Source: Ramlibacter monticola (GTDB lineage: Bacteria; Pseudomonadota; Gammaproteobacteria; Burkholderiales; Burkholderiaceae_C). From it: 64,000 bases of DNA. Of this stretch, positions 49,945 through 60,773 are shown one piece after another. Location of the stretch: positions 1 to 64,000 of the forward strand of contig NZ_JAEQNE010000001.1 of the NCBI RefSeq assembly GCF_016722785.1, in the 5' to 3' direction. The translations under genes and the position numbers were made by a program. A model generated the notes under the pieces. That model did not search any database. It saw nothing but the letters and a program-made list of their open reading frames with translations, and was not told the DNA's origin. Every line of letters begins with the position of its first letter. The first letter of the stretch is position 1.

Positions 49945-50412
49945 ATGAAATCCCTCGCAGCGACCGTGATGTCGCTCTCCATCGCCGCCGCATCCGCGCA
50001 GGGGCAGCAGGAATTGAAGATCACTCGCAGCGGCTCGCAGCCCGCCAGCAAGGGTCCCGAGCAGAACTTCACCGGCTCCGTCCGCGTGGACACGCTGTTC
50101 CGCGCGGACGAACCGGCGCGTGTCTCCGGCGGCTTCGTCACTTTCGAGCCCGGCGCGCGCACCGCATGGCACACGCACCCGCTGGGGCAGACGCTGATCG
50201 TCACATCCGGCGTCGGGCGCGTGCAGCGCTGGGGTGGGCCCATCGAGGAGATCCGGCCCGGCGACGTGGTCTGGATCCCGCCCGGGACGAAACACTGGCA
50301 CGGCGCATCCACGGGTTCCGCCATGACGCATATCGCGATCGCGGAACAGCTGGCCGGCAAGAGCGTGGACTGGCTGGAGAAGGTCGGCGACGCGCAGTAC
50401 GAAGGGAAATGA
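49945..50412 (+). CDS. exported cupin-domain protein
   Basis: A 155-residue protein with a signal peptide ([20 protein letters not shown]) and a single cupin domain with metal ligands in HTHPLGQTL and GTKHWHG. Cupins with this pattern ([11 protein letters not shown]) are often linked to carboxymuconolactone-decarboxylase-like proteins. A possible start of such a gene follows (ATG at 50415, MKNSTSPAEVR), but it loses resemblance within 15 residues and runs into the LysR gene, so the partner seems lost. Confidence 0.88.
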   Translation: MKSLAATVMSLSIAAASAQGQQELKITRSGSQPASKGPEQNFTGSVRVDTLFRADEPARVSGGFVTFEPGARTAWHTHPLGQTLIVTSGVGRVQRWGGPIEEIRPGDVVWIPPGTKHWHGASTGSAMTHIAIAEQLAGKSVDWLEKVGDAQYEGK

Positions 50413-50511
50413 ACATGAAGAACTCCACGAGCCCCGCCGAAGTGCGCTCCGCCGGCACGGACCGGCGCTCGCGTGGCGTGGCGCACTCGGCCGCGTCGTC
50501 CTGCGCTCCCT

Positions 50512-51405
50512 TCAATTCCGACGAATCGCGTAATCGACCAGGGCGCGAAGCTTCGTCGATTGGTTGCGCCGGTTCGGGTAGTACAGGTAGAACCCCGGGA
50601 ACGTCGGCGAAAACGGGGCCAGCACGCGTTTGAGTCGCTTGTCCTTCAGGTGTTGCCGCACGAGTGGCTCGAAGGTGTAGGCAAGCCCGATGCCTTCGAG
50701 AGCGGCCTCCACGCCGAAGATGGTGTCGCTGATCGTGAGGTTGCCGCCGATCTCGTATTCCACCGTACGCCCGTTCACCTCGAACTCCCATTTGTAGATG
50801 GCGCCCGTGCCCGCGAAGCGGAATCGCACGCAGTTGTGCCGGGCCAGGTCGTCCGGATGGCGAGGTGCGGGGAAGCGCTGCAGGTATTCAGGGGAAGCCA
50901 CCACCGCGACGACGACGGGGCCGCCAAGAGGCACGGCCACCATGTCCTTGTGGACGCTCTCGCCCATCCGCACGCCGGCATCGAAACCACGCTCGACGAT
51001 GTCGACGAAGCCTTCGTCGTTCGTCAGTTCCAGGTGAACGTGCGGATTCTCCTTGAGGAAGCCCGCCAGCATCGGCTGCAGGACCATCGCGATGGAGATC
51101 CGCGCCGCGTTCAGGCGAAGGGTTCCGGCGGGGCGTCCTTGCAGCGCATTCAGGTCCTCGCCAGCTTCCACGACCTGGCCCAGTGCCGGCCCGACGCGCG
51201 CGAGGTAGGCCTCGCCGGCCTCGGTGAGGCTCACGCTGCGCGTGGTCCGGTGCAGGAGTTGCACCCCCAGGCGGGTCTCCAGCTGTCGAATCGCCTGGCT
51301 CAATGCGGAAGCCGAGACCTCGAGTTCCGCCGCCGCCCTGGTGAACCCGCGGTGCTCCGCCACCTTCCAGAAGGCCATCAATCCGTCAAGTTGATTCAGC
51401 TTCAC
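50512..51405 (-). CDS. LysR-family transcription regulator (2)
   Basis: A 297-residue LysR regulator: HTH in residues 1-60 (FTRAAAELEVSASALSQAIRQLE), effector domain to the end. The start is a GTG at 51405 (MKLNQLDGL). A perfect 19-base inverted repeat (51398-51416) overlaps the start codon, suggesting autoregulation. It is divergent from the Tat-type aldo/keto reductase gene, probably its target. Confidence 0.9.
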   Translation of the reverse strand: MKLNQLDGLMAFWKVAEHRGFTRAAAELEVSASALSQAIRQLETRLGVQLLHRTTRSVSLTEAGEAYLARVGPALGQVVEAGEDLNALQGRPAGTLRLNAARISIAMVLQPMLAGFLKENPHVHLELTNDEGFVDIVERGFDAGVRMGESVHKDMVAVPLGGPVVVAVVASPEYLQRFPAPRHPDDLARHNCVRFRFAGTGAIYKWEFEVNGRTVEYEIGGNLTISDTIFGVEAALEGIGLAYTFEPLVRQHLKDKRLKRVLAPFSPTFPGFYLYYPNRRNQSTKLRALVDYAIRRN

Positions 51406-51416
51406 ATCATGAAGCT
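51398..51416. promoter_or_regulatory. inverted repeat at the LysR (2) start
   Basis: AGCTTCA-CATCA-TGAAGCT is a perfect 7-base dyad spanning the GTG start codon, and it overlaps TGAAG-CTTAC-CTTCA (51410-51424). Both fit LysR-type half-sites in the divergent promoter region. Confidence 0.5.
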
Positions 51417-51462
51417 TACCTTCACAAGTCGTTCAGCGTTTGGCCATTTTTCTTTCGAGTGA

Positions 51463-52614
<1,152 letters not shown>

Positions 52615-52650
52615 CCAGGCCGCGCGCCGTCTCTTCAGGAAGGAACACAC

Positions 52651-53493
52651 ATGGCTGACAAACAGGTATGGCTCGTGACGGGCGCCGGGCGGGGTTTGGG
52701 CACCGAGATTGCCAAAGCCGCACTTGCCGCTGGACACCGCGTGGTGGCGACTGGCCGCGACGCGGGGAAAGTGGCGGCGGCCATCGGTCGATCCGAGAAC
52801 CTGCTGAGCATCCAACTGGATGTGACGAGCCTCGATGACGCCAGGACGGCTGTCGCCGCCACGCTCGCGGAGTTCGGCAGGCTCGACGTCCTCGTGAACA
52901 ACGCAGGCAATTTCCATGCAGGCTTCTTCGAGGAATTGAGCCCCGAGCAGGTCCGCCAGCAGATCGAAACGCTCCTGTTCGGGCCCATGAACGTCACCCG
53001 GGCCGCACTGCCCGCGATGCGCAGGCAGCGCTCCGGCCTCGTGCTCACCATCTCGTCGACCGCCGGCATCACCGGGCAAGCGTTCTGCACGGCCTATGCC
53101 GCCGCGAAGTTCGGTGTGGAGGGCTGGATGGAGTCGTTGGATCCAGAGGTGCGCCAATTCGGGATCCGCACCATGCTGGTGGAGCCGGGCTTCTTCCGGA
53201 CCGAACTGCTCTCGCCGGACTCCACGACGTTCGCCAAGCCCAGCATCCCCGACTACGCCGAGCAGACTCGCGAAACCGTCACCGCCTGGAGCGGCATGAA
53301 CGGCAAACAAGGCGGGGACCCTGCGAAGCTTGCCAAGGCGATTGTCGAACTTGCCGGCCTTGACGCGCCGCCGGCCCGCTTCGCTGCCGGCGTCGATGCG
53401 CTGGAAACCTTCGTGGCGAAGGCCGACGCCCTGCGGGCGCAGGCCGCCGCATTCCGGGAACTGTCCTCGTCCCTCGCACACGAGAACGCTTAG
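52651..53493 (+). CDS. short-chain dehydrogenase/reductase (3)
   Basis: A 280-residue classical SDR: TGAGRGLGTEIA cofactor loop, NNAGNF, the serine region TISSTAGITG, YAAAKFG active site. The C-terminal extension of about 30 residues is helical. AGGAAGG ribosome site upstream. It lies between two Tat-type AKR genes on the same strand, consistent with one oxidoreductase operon. Confidence 0.92.
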   Translation: MADKQVWLVTGAGRGLGTEIAKAALAAGHRVVATGRDAGKVAAAIGRSENLLSIQLDVTSLDDARTAVAATLAEFGRLDVLVNNAGNFHAGFFEELSPEQVRQQIETLLFGPMNVTRAALPAMRRQRSGLVLTISSTAGITGQAFCTAYAAAKFGVEGWMESLDPEVRQFGIRTMLVEPGFFRTELLSPDSTTFAKPSIPDYAEQTRETVTAWSGMNGKQGGDPAKLAKAIVELAGLDAPPARFAAGVDALETFVAKADALRAQAAAFRELSSSLAHENA

Positions 53494-53550
53494 GGAGCGA
53501 AGAGGATCATCAAGCGCCGCTTGCGAGTCCTTCAATGCATTCGGGTCTAG

Positions 53551-54789
<1,239 letters not shown>

Positions 54790-54796
54790 AGGGGGT

Positions 54797-55909
54797 CTAC
54801 AGCAGTCGCTGGCTGGAGCCGATGCCTGCCGCGGACCTGCGGGGCACTGTCTCCACGTGCGGCAGCGGGACCTTGTACTTCTCAGCCCACGGACGGATCG
54901 CGGGCAGGATCGCTTCGTGCAGCAGCACGCCAGTCTCGGCCTGGGTGGCGGCAAGCTGATAGCCCCGTTCGCCCGGCAGGCGAACGGGCCGCTGCGCGTC
55001 GACGGGCCTGGATGCGCGGCACTGGCGGGCCACCGCGCCCATCTGCCGTTCGAAGGCGTCCACTCCCGCAAAGGCGGCGGGGTCGATGACCTGCAGGAAC
55101 ACCGTGGCGCCCCAACCGTCGCGGGGGTCGGCGCGGCCATGGCCTGCGAGGCCGCCCGTCAAGGCCTCGACCAGCAGCGAAAGCCCGTAGCCCTTGTGCC
55201 CCGAATCGAGCCCGCCCAGGGGAAGGATGGTGCCCTTCGGCTCGTTGAACAACACGGCCGGATCATCGGAGGGCTGTCCGTGGCCGTCGATCAACCAGGC
55301 AGCCGGAAGCTTGCCGCCCTCCTGGTAGAGCCGCCCCGTCATGCCGTTGGTGGTGGTGGAGGTGGAGATGTCGATGGACGCGGGCGTGCCCCCCGTGGGG
55401 AAGCCCGCCGAAATCGGGTTGGGCGTGAAGACCGGGTCCAGGCCTCCGAAGGGCGCGACGCTCGCGGTGTTCGGATCGGAACAGGTGAGCAGCAGCACGA
55501 GTCCCTGCTCCGCCGCCCGGCGGTGGTAACTCGCCAGGCAGCCGATGTGGTGGCTGCGGCGGATCACCACCGTCCCGGTGCCCTCGGCCCGCCCCTGCCG
55601 GGCCGCCTGCTCCAGCGCCTGCAGCACCAGCCAGGGTCCGGGCAGGCGGCGGCCATCCCACAGCTGCGCTGCCGGGCGCGACGACAAGACTTCGGGCCCG
55701 CCCTCGAGCGCCATGCTGCCCTTCTCGATCTCGGCGAGGTAGGGCGCGAGCAGTTGCAGCCCGTGCGTGGTGTGCCCCATCAGGTCCCCGTCCACCAATA
55801 CGGTCGCGACGGCCTGCGCCTTGTCCGCCGGCATTCCGGCTTTCCCGAGCAGGGCGACGGCGAAGTCCGTGAGCTGCGCAGCGGACAGGCGCAGGTGCTC
55901 GCCCATCAC
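54797..55909 (-). CDS. Ldh-family (malate/lactate/ureidoglycolate) dehydrogenase
   Basis: A 370-residue NAD(P)-dependent 2-hydroxyacid dehydrogenase of the LDH2/MDHG fold: DGDLMGHTTHGLQ, RRSHHIGCLASYHRRAAE, SVAPFGG and the lid block GHKGYGLSLLVEALTG. Family members act on ureidoglycolate, sulfolactate, 2,3-diketogulonate or malate. Within the sugar-acid operon a hydroxy- or diketo-acid substrate is likely. It overlaps the receptor gene by 4 bases. Confidence 0.9.
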   Translation of the reverse strand: MMGEHLRLSAAQLTDFAVALLGKAGMPADKAQAVATVLVDGDLMGHTTHGLQLLAPYLAEIEKGSMALEGGPEVLSSRPAAQLWDGRRLPGPWLVLQALEQAARQGRAEGTGTVVIRRSHHIGCLASYHRRAAEQGLVLLLTCSDPNTASVAPFGGLDPVFTPNPISAGFPTGGTPASIDISTSTTTNGMTGRLYQEGGKLPAAWLIDGHGQPSDDPAVLFNEPKGTILPLGGLDSGHKGYGLSLLVEALTGGLAGHGRADPRDGWGATVFLQVIDPAAFAGVDAFERQMGAVARQCRASRPVDAQRPVRLPGERGYQLAATQAETGVLLHEAILPAIRPWAEKYKVPLPHVETVPRRSAAGIGSSQRLL

Positions 55910-56868
55910 TGTCCCTTGAGTCCGAGCTTCTTGATCAGGGCGCCGTAGTAGGCGTGGTCCCGCGCCATGACTGCGCCGAAACCCTCGCCATCGGCATAGG
56001 CATAGCCCATGTTCTGTTTTTCGAGCGCTTCACGCAGGCTGGGCTCCTGCATCGTCTTGGCGGTCATGGCGCGCAGGGTGGCGACCACGTCCGGCGGCGT
56101 GCCCTTGGGCACGGCCAGTCCGCGCCAGGTGCCGATCTGGATGTCCAGGCCGCGCTCCTTGAGCGTGGGCACGTTCTCGAAGCCCTTGATGCGCTCCTCC
56201 GACATCACCGCCAGCACGCGCAGCTTGCCGGCGGCAACGTGGCTATAGACTTCCGCGGCGCTGACCGTGATCGCTTCGATGTGGCCACCGAGCAGGGTGA
56301 GCGCGGCCGGATTGGCGCCGGCGAACGGGATGTGGTTGAAGTGCGCGCCCGTCTTGTCCTCGAGGGCCGCGGCGGCCAGGTGCCAGGTGGAGCCGTTGCC
56401 GCCGTTGCCGATGCGGAAGTCGGCCTTCTTGGCGGCCGCGATGAATTCCTCCACCGTCTTCCACGGTGCATCGGCGCGCACCGTGATCGCCGCCGGGTCG
56501 TAGTTCAGGCGGGCGATCGGCGTGAAGTCCTGGTACGTGATCCTGGTCAGCCCCATGTTCGGCTGCGTCATGAGGTCGGTCGCCAGCAGCGCCACCTTGT
56601 AGCCCGGCTCCTTGCCGTTCAGGACGTCGGCCCAGCCGATGGCACCGGCGGCGCCCGGCTTGTTCATGACGATCAGCGGCTGCGGCAGGTGCTTGACCGC
56701 CGCCACCGCGAAGGCGCGCCCGAGGACGTCGGTGCCGCCGCCGGCCGGGTAAGGCACGACGAGTTCGACCGGCTTGGACGGGTACGCGGCCGGCTGCGCC
56801 ATCGGGCACAGGGGCAAGGCGGCGAGGGCCAGCAGGCCGAGTAGGTCGCGCCGGTTGGGAAAGGTCAT
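55906..56868 (-). CDS. Bug/TctC-family periplasmic solute receptor
   Basis: A 320-residue Bug receptor of the tripartite tricarboxylate transporter type. The N-terminus has NRRDLLGLLALAALPLCP, a signal peptide with a twin-arginine-like start. The mature domain opens YPSKPVELVVPYPAGGGTDVLGR, the hallmark of the family. Bug receptors in Burkholderiales bind carboxylates such as sugar acids. The membrane subunits TctA/TctB are not in the window. Located between the UxaA-type and Ldh-type genes. Confidence 0.92.
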   Translation of the reverse strand: MTFPNRRDLLGLLALAALPLCPMAQPAAYPSKPVELVVPYPAGGGTDVLGRAFAVAAVKHLPQPLIVMNKPGAAGAIGWADVLNGKEPGYKVALLATDLMTQPNMGLTRITYQDFTPIARLNYDPAAITVRADAPWKTVEEFIAAAKKADFRIGNGGNGSTWHLAAAALEDKTGAHFNHIPFAGANPAALTLLGGHIEAITVSAAEVYSHVAAGKLRVLAVMSEERIKGFENVPTLKERGLDIQIGTWRGLAVPKGTPPDVVATLRAMTAKTMQEPSLREALEKQNMGYAYADGEGFGAVMARDHAYYGALIKKLGLKGQ

Positions 56869-56910
56869 GGTTGCGTCTCCTGGTGGGTCTTGGTGAGGGG
56901 GATGCGGGGT

Positions 56911-58467
56911 TCAGGTGATCGCGCCGAGCTGCCAGGGCACGAATTCGTTCTGGCCGTAGCCGTGCAGCTCGCTCTGCGTGCGCTCGCCGGAGGCGATGCG
57001 CAGGATGGCCTGGAAGATCTCCTCGCCCATGGCATCTACGGAGAGGTCGCCATCGGCGATCGGCCCGCAGTTGATGTCCATGTCGGCGCGCTGCCGCTGC
57101 CACAGCGCGTTGTTGGTGGCCAGCTTGATCGAAGGCGCGGGCGCGCAGCCGTATGCGGAGCCCCGGCCGGTGGTGAAGCAGATCAGGTTGGCACCGCCGG
57201 CCACCTGGCCCGTGGCGCTGACCGGGTCGTAGCCCGGCGTGTCCATGAAGACCAGGCCGTGCGAACGCACCGGCTGCGCGTACTCGACGACGTCCACCAG
57301 GTTGCTGCTGCCGCCCTTGGCGACGGCGCCCAGCGACTTCTCGAGGATGGTCGTCAGGCCGCCCGCCTTGTTGCCCGCCGAGGGGTTGTTGTTCATGTCG
57401 GCGCCCATGCGCTCGCAATACGCTTCCCACCAGCGGATGCGATCCAGCAGCTTGTCGGCCACCTCGCGACTTTGCGCGCGGCGCGTCAGCAGGTGTTCGG
57501 CTCCGTAGATCTCGGGCGTTTCCGAGAGGATCGCGGTGCCGCCGTGGCGCACGAGCCGGTCCATGGCGGCGCCGAGGGCGGGGTTGGCGGTCATGCCGGA
57601 ATAGCTGTCCGATCCGCCGCACTGCAGGCCGACGACCAGGTGGCTCGCAGGGACCGGCACGCGCTCGACCCGGTTGGCTTCGGGCAGCAGCGCGCGCACG
57701 GCTTCCACGCCGCGCTGCACCGCCAGCGCGGTGCCGCCGCTGTCCTGGATGTTGAACGTCTGCAGCGTCGGGCCCGCGACCAGGTTCTCGTGCGCGATCC
57801 AGGAGGAGATCTGGTTGGTCTCGCAACCCAGTCCGATAACGAGCACGGCCGCGAAGTTGGCGTGCCGCGCGTAGCCGGCCAGCGTGCGGCGCAGGACGCG
57901 CAGGCCCTCGCCTTCCGAGTCGATCGCGCAGCCGGCGCCGTGCGTGAGGGCGACGACGCCGTCGACGTTCGGGAAGTCCGCCAGCGCTTCCGGCCGGATG
58001 TCGCGCCGGAAGTGATCGGCGATGGCGCGGGCCGCGGTGGCGGAGCAGTTCACCGAGGTGAGCACGCCGATGTAGTTGCGCGTGGCCACGCGGCCGTCGG
58101 CGCGCACGATGCCCATGAAGGTGGCGGGCTCCGCGACGGCTTGCGTGGGACGCGCGTCGATGCCCGCCACCCCGGCGGCGTCGCGGTCGAAGCTGCCCAT
58201 CGCGAGGTTGTGCACATGCACGTGCGCGCCGCAGCGGATCGCCTGCGAGGCGAAGCCGATGATCTGGCCGTAGCGGCGCACCGGCTCGCCGGCGGCGATG
58301 TCGCGCACGGCCAGCTTGTGGCCGGGCGGAACCAGCCCCGCCACGCGCACACCCTCTTCCGGCAATAAGGTGCCCGTGAGCAGTTGCTGCCGGGCGATGA
58401 CGACGTCGTCGTCCGCATGCAGGCGGATCGTGAGCGGCCCCACCGGGGCCCCGGTCGCGGCGTCCAT
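56911..58467 (-). CDS. UxaA-family altronate/galactarate-type dehydratase
   Basis: A 518-residue sugar-acid dehydratase with an N-terminal SAF domain (about 1-105; LTIRLHADDDVVIARQQLL) and the UxaA catalytic region (GIVRADGRVATRNYIGVLTSVNCS, LTHGAGCAIDS, GLQCGGSDSYSG). Members include altronate and galactarate dehydratases and, in split form, sulfolactate sulfo-lyase. The start ATG overlaps the preceding stop (TGATG). The exact substrate is open. Confidence 0.9.
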   Translation of the reverse strand: MDAATGAPVGPLTIRLHADDDVVIARQQLLTGTLLPEEGVRVAGLVPPGHKLAVRDIAAGEPVRRYGQIIGFASQAIRCGAHVHVHNLAMGSFDRDAAGVAGIDARPTQAVAEPATFMGIVRADGRVATRNYIGVLTSVNCSATAARAIADHFRRDIRPEALADFPNVDGVVALTHGAGCAIDSEGEGLRVLRRTLAGYARHANFAAVLVIGLGCETNQISSWIAHENLVAGPTLQTFNIQDSGGTALAVQRGVEAVRALLPEANRVERVPVPASHLVVGLQCGGSDSYSGMTANPALGAAMDRLVRHGGTAILSETPEIYGAEHLLTRRAQSREVADKLLDRIRWWEAYCERMGADMNNNPSAGNKAGGLTTILEKSLGAVAKGGSSNLVDVVEYAQPVRSHGLVFMDTPGYDPVSATGQVAGGANLICFTTGRGSAYGCAPAPSIKLATNNALWQRQRADMDINCGPIADGDLSVDAMGEEIFQAILRIASGERTQSELHGYGQNEFVPWQLGAIT

Positions 58468-59663
58468 CAGAGCCCGCCTTTCGCCAGCAGTCCGCGCTGT
58501 GCCAGGTTGGCCATGAAGGCGCGCAGGCCGAAGGTCCAGGGGGCGGCGCTCTCGCTGTGCGCCACCCGGTTGCACAGTTCGCCCAGCCGGGCGCTGCGGA
58601 TGGAGACGCGGTCGCCCACCTTGTGGGTGAAGCCTGCACCCGGTGCGTCCCGGTCCTGCGTCGGCGCGAACAGGGTGCCGAGGAACAGCATGAAGCCGTC
58701 GGGGTACTGGTGCGCGGCGATCGTCTGGTCGACGATGTCCTGCGGCTCGCGGCTGATGAACTCCATCGAGTTCAGCCCTTCCAGCACGAAGCCCTCGGGG
58801 CCGTCCACGCGCAGGTCCACCCTCTCCCGGCGCACGTCGTGCAGGCCGAAGCTCGCATCGAACAGGCGGATGAACGGGCCGATGGCGCAGGAGGCGTTGT
58901 TGTCCTTGGCCTTGGACAGCAGCAGCGCGCTGCGGCCTTCCAGGTCGCGCAGGTTCACGTCGTTGCCGAGCGCCGCGCCGACGATCCCGCCGCGGCTGTT
59001 CACCGCCAGCACGATTTCGGGTTCCGGGTTGTTCCAGGTGGAATCGGAGCGGATGCCGATGTCGGCGCCCGTGCCCACCGAGGACAGCACCGGCGCCTTG
59101 CTGAAGACCTCGGCGTCGGGCCCGATGCCCACTTCCAGGTACTGCGACCAGAGGCCCTGCTCCTGCAAGAGCGCTTTCAGGCGCATGGCCTGGGCGGATC
59201 CCGGCTTGACGGCCGAGAGGTCGGTGCCGATCTGCGCGACCACGCGCGCACGGACTTCCTGCGCCTTGCCCGGGTCGCCGTCAGCCTGCTCTTCGATCAC
59301 GCGTTCGATCAGGCTGGTGGCGAAGGTCACGCCGGCAGCCTTCACCACCTGCAGGTCGCAAGGCGCGAGGAAGAAGGGCCTGGCGGCATCGCGCCGTGAT
59401 TCGTCGCTGTTGGCGACGATTTCCTCCAGGCTGCCCAGGCGCTCGCCGGTCGCTTCGCGCACCGCACGGGCGGGCTCCGGCAGGTCCAGCAGCGTGCTCA
59501 CGGTCGGGAATTCGGCCGTGAGGTCGTACACACCGTGTTCGCGCAACGCGACGACGCAGGGGCCTTGCACGGCCGGGCGCCAGACGCGCGCCACCAGCGT
59601 GCCGGCGTAGCCGTCGTCGGGAAGGAAGCGCTCTGCGGACAATCGCAGGGAATGCGAATTCAT
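58467..59663 (-). CDS. fumarylacetoacetate hydrolase-family protein (AraD1-like)
   Basis: A 398-residue protein with a C-terminal FAH domain (about 110-390; VKAAGVTFATSLIERVIEE, LEVGIGPDAEVFSKAPVLSSVG, EPEIVLAVNSRGGIVGAALGNDVNLRD, with Glu residues for the metal). Related proteins in sugar-acid operons act as 2-keto-3-deoxy acid dehydratases or hydrolases. The start at 59663 (MNSHSLRL) is preferred to an upstream one at 59696. First structural gene of the operon, 61 bases after the GntR gene. Confidence 0.85.
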   Translation of the reverse strand: MNSHSLRLSAERFLPDDGYAGTLVARVWRPAVQGPCVVALREHGVYDLTAEFPTVSTLLDLPEPARAVREATGERLGSLEEIVANSDESRRDAARPFFLAPCDLQVVKAAGVTFATSLIERVIEEQADGDPGKAQEVRARVVAQIGTDLSAVKPGSAQAMRLKALLQEQGLWSQYLEVGIGPDAEVFSKAPVLSSVGTGADIGIRSDSTWNNPEPEIVLAVNSRGGIVGAALGNDVNLRDLEGRSALLLSKAKDNNASCAIGPFIRLFDASFGLHDVRRERVDLRVDGPEGFVLEGLNSMEFISREPQDIVDQTIAAHQYPDGFMLFLGTLFAPTQDRDAPGAGFTHKVGDRVSIRSARLGELCNRVAHSESAAPWTFGLRAFMANLAQRGLLAKGGL

Positions 59664-59724
59664 GGGAAGGGAAACTCCTTGATCGCGGCGTGCCACGAAG
59701 GCATCGGCGCGTGCACGTGGACGA

Positions 59725-60483
59725 TCAGGACCAGGCGGTTGTGCCCGTCAGGCGCGGCGGATTGGCGGGGGTTCCGCCGTTGACGTTGGCCAATTCCCAA
59801 CCTCGTTCCAGCGCCGCGCGCACGGTGTCGAGATGGAGTTTCATGGCGGCGCGGGCGCCTTCGGCGTCGCGCTTCTCGATGGCGTCGACAAGGCGGCGGT
59901 GCTCCTCGATGGCTTGTTCATGGCGCTCGAGGCTGTCGAAGTGCTCGTCGAGCTTGCGGAACATGGCACTGGAGCGGAAGTTCCAGAGCTGGTGGACCAC
60001 GTGCACCAGGGCACTGTTGCCGCAGGCCTCTGCGATACGCAGGTGAAACAGCGCGTCGGCATCCAGGCCCGTCCCCCGGTCCTTGATCTCGTCGGCCATC
60101 ATCTGCAGGGTTTCACGGATGCGGGCATGGTCCCGGGCGCTGCCGTCGCGGGCGGCCAGGGCGGCGGTTTCGCCCTCGATCAGGTAGCGCGCGGAGAGCA
60201 CTTCGAAAGGCCCCGGCTCGCCGAGGGCCGCCGCCTGCGAGTTGGCGGCGGGCGCGGCGTTGACGAACACGCCCAAGCCGACACGGACGTCCACCAGTCC
60301 GTCGATCTCCAGCGCAATCAGCGCCTCGCGCACCGAGGCCCGGCTCACGTTGAACTGCTGGGAAAGGTCGCGCTCGGACGGGAGGCGGTCGCCGGGCTTG
60401 AACTCGCCGCGGCGCACCAGCTCGCCAAGTTGGTCGGCGATCTGGCGGTAGAGGCGCTTGGAACTGATGGCTTCAATGGGCAT
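59725..60483 (-). CDS. FadR-subfamily GntR regulator
   Basis: A 252-residue GntR regulator: winged helix (about 8-75; PSERDLSQQFNVSRASVREALIALE) and FCD ligand-binding domain (about 90-240; metal-binding His in HLRIAEACGN, plus later His/Asp positions). It probably responds to the sugar acid degraded by the genes behind it, in the same orientation. A TGGTC-N9-GACCA dyad at 60502-60520 upstream is a likely operator. Confidence 0.93.
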   Translation of the reverse strand: MPIEAISSKRLYRQIADQLGELVRRGEFKPGDRLPSERDLSQQFNVSRASVREALIALEIDGLVDVRVGLGVFVNAAPAANSQAAALGEPGPFEVLSARYLIEGETAALAARDGSARDHARIRETLQMMADEIKDRGTGLDADALFHLRIAEACGNSALVHVVHQLWNFRSSAMFRKLDEHFDSLERHEQAIEEHRRLVDAIEKRDAEGARAAMKLHLDTVRAALERGWELANVNGGTPANPPRLTGTTAWS

Positions 60484-60501
60484 GGAGGCTGAGTGGCTAG
60501 G

Positions 60502-60520
60502 TGGTCAGGCCACCGGACCA
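60502..60520 (-). promoter_or_regulatory. candidate GntR operator
   Basis: TGGTC (60502-60506) and GACCA (60516-60520) with 9 bases between; the same stretch also contains GGTGG-TCAGG-CCACC (60500-60514). FadR-type regulators bind TGGT/ACCA dyads. It lies about 20 bases before the GntR start codon, so it should allow autoregulation of the whole operon. Confidence 0.5.
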
Positions 60521-60569
60521 AGCAGACTTTAGGGGTGGGGCGACATTTAGGCACGGGGGTTTACCCGCG

Positions 60570-60583
60570 CCGAGGTACCTCGG
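60570..60583. repeat. 14-base perfect palindrome
   Basis: CCGAGGTACCTCGG is self-complementary and lies in the 290-base gap between the divergent GntR and hydrolase genes. No other clear signal was seen in this gap apart from the GntR dyad. The function is unknown. Confidence 0.4.
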
Positions 60584-60773
60584 TGTGGAGGCAGGAAGTA
60601 AGACCGCCTGCCGCTTCCGAACTTGCCGGGAGGCCTGTGATCCCGTGCAGCGGCCCCACCAGGCGCGCATGACTGGTCCAGCAGACGAATGGTGTCCTGC
60701 GCCGCCCTCCCCTGATGCAGAGTCTCCCCAGTGTCAAGCGCTGCCGCCCGACGCGGCGCAAAAGGGGGACACC

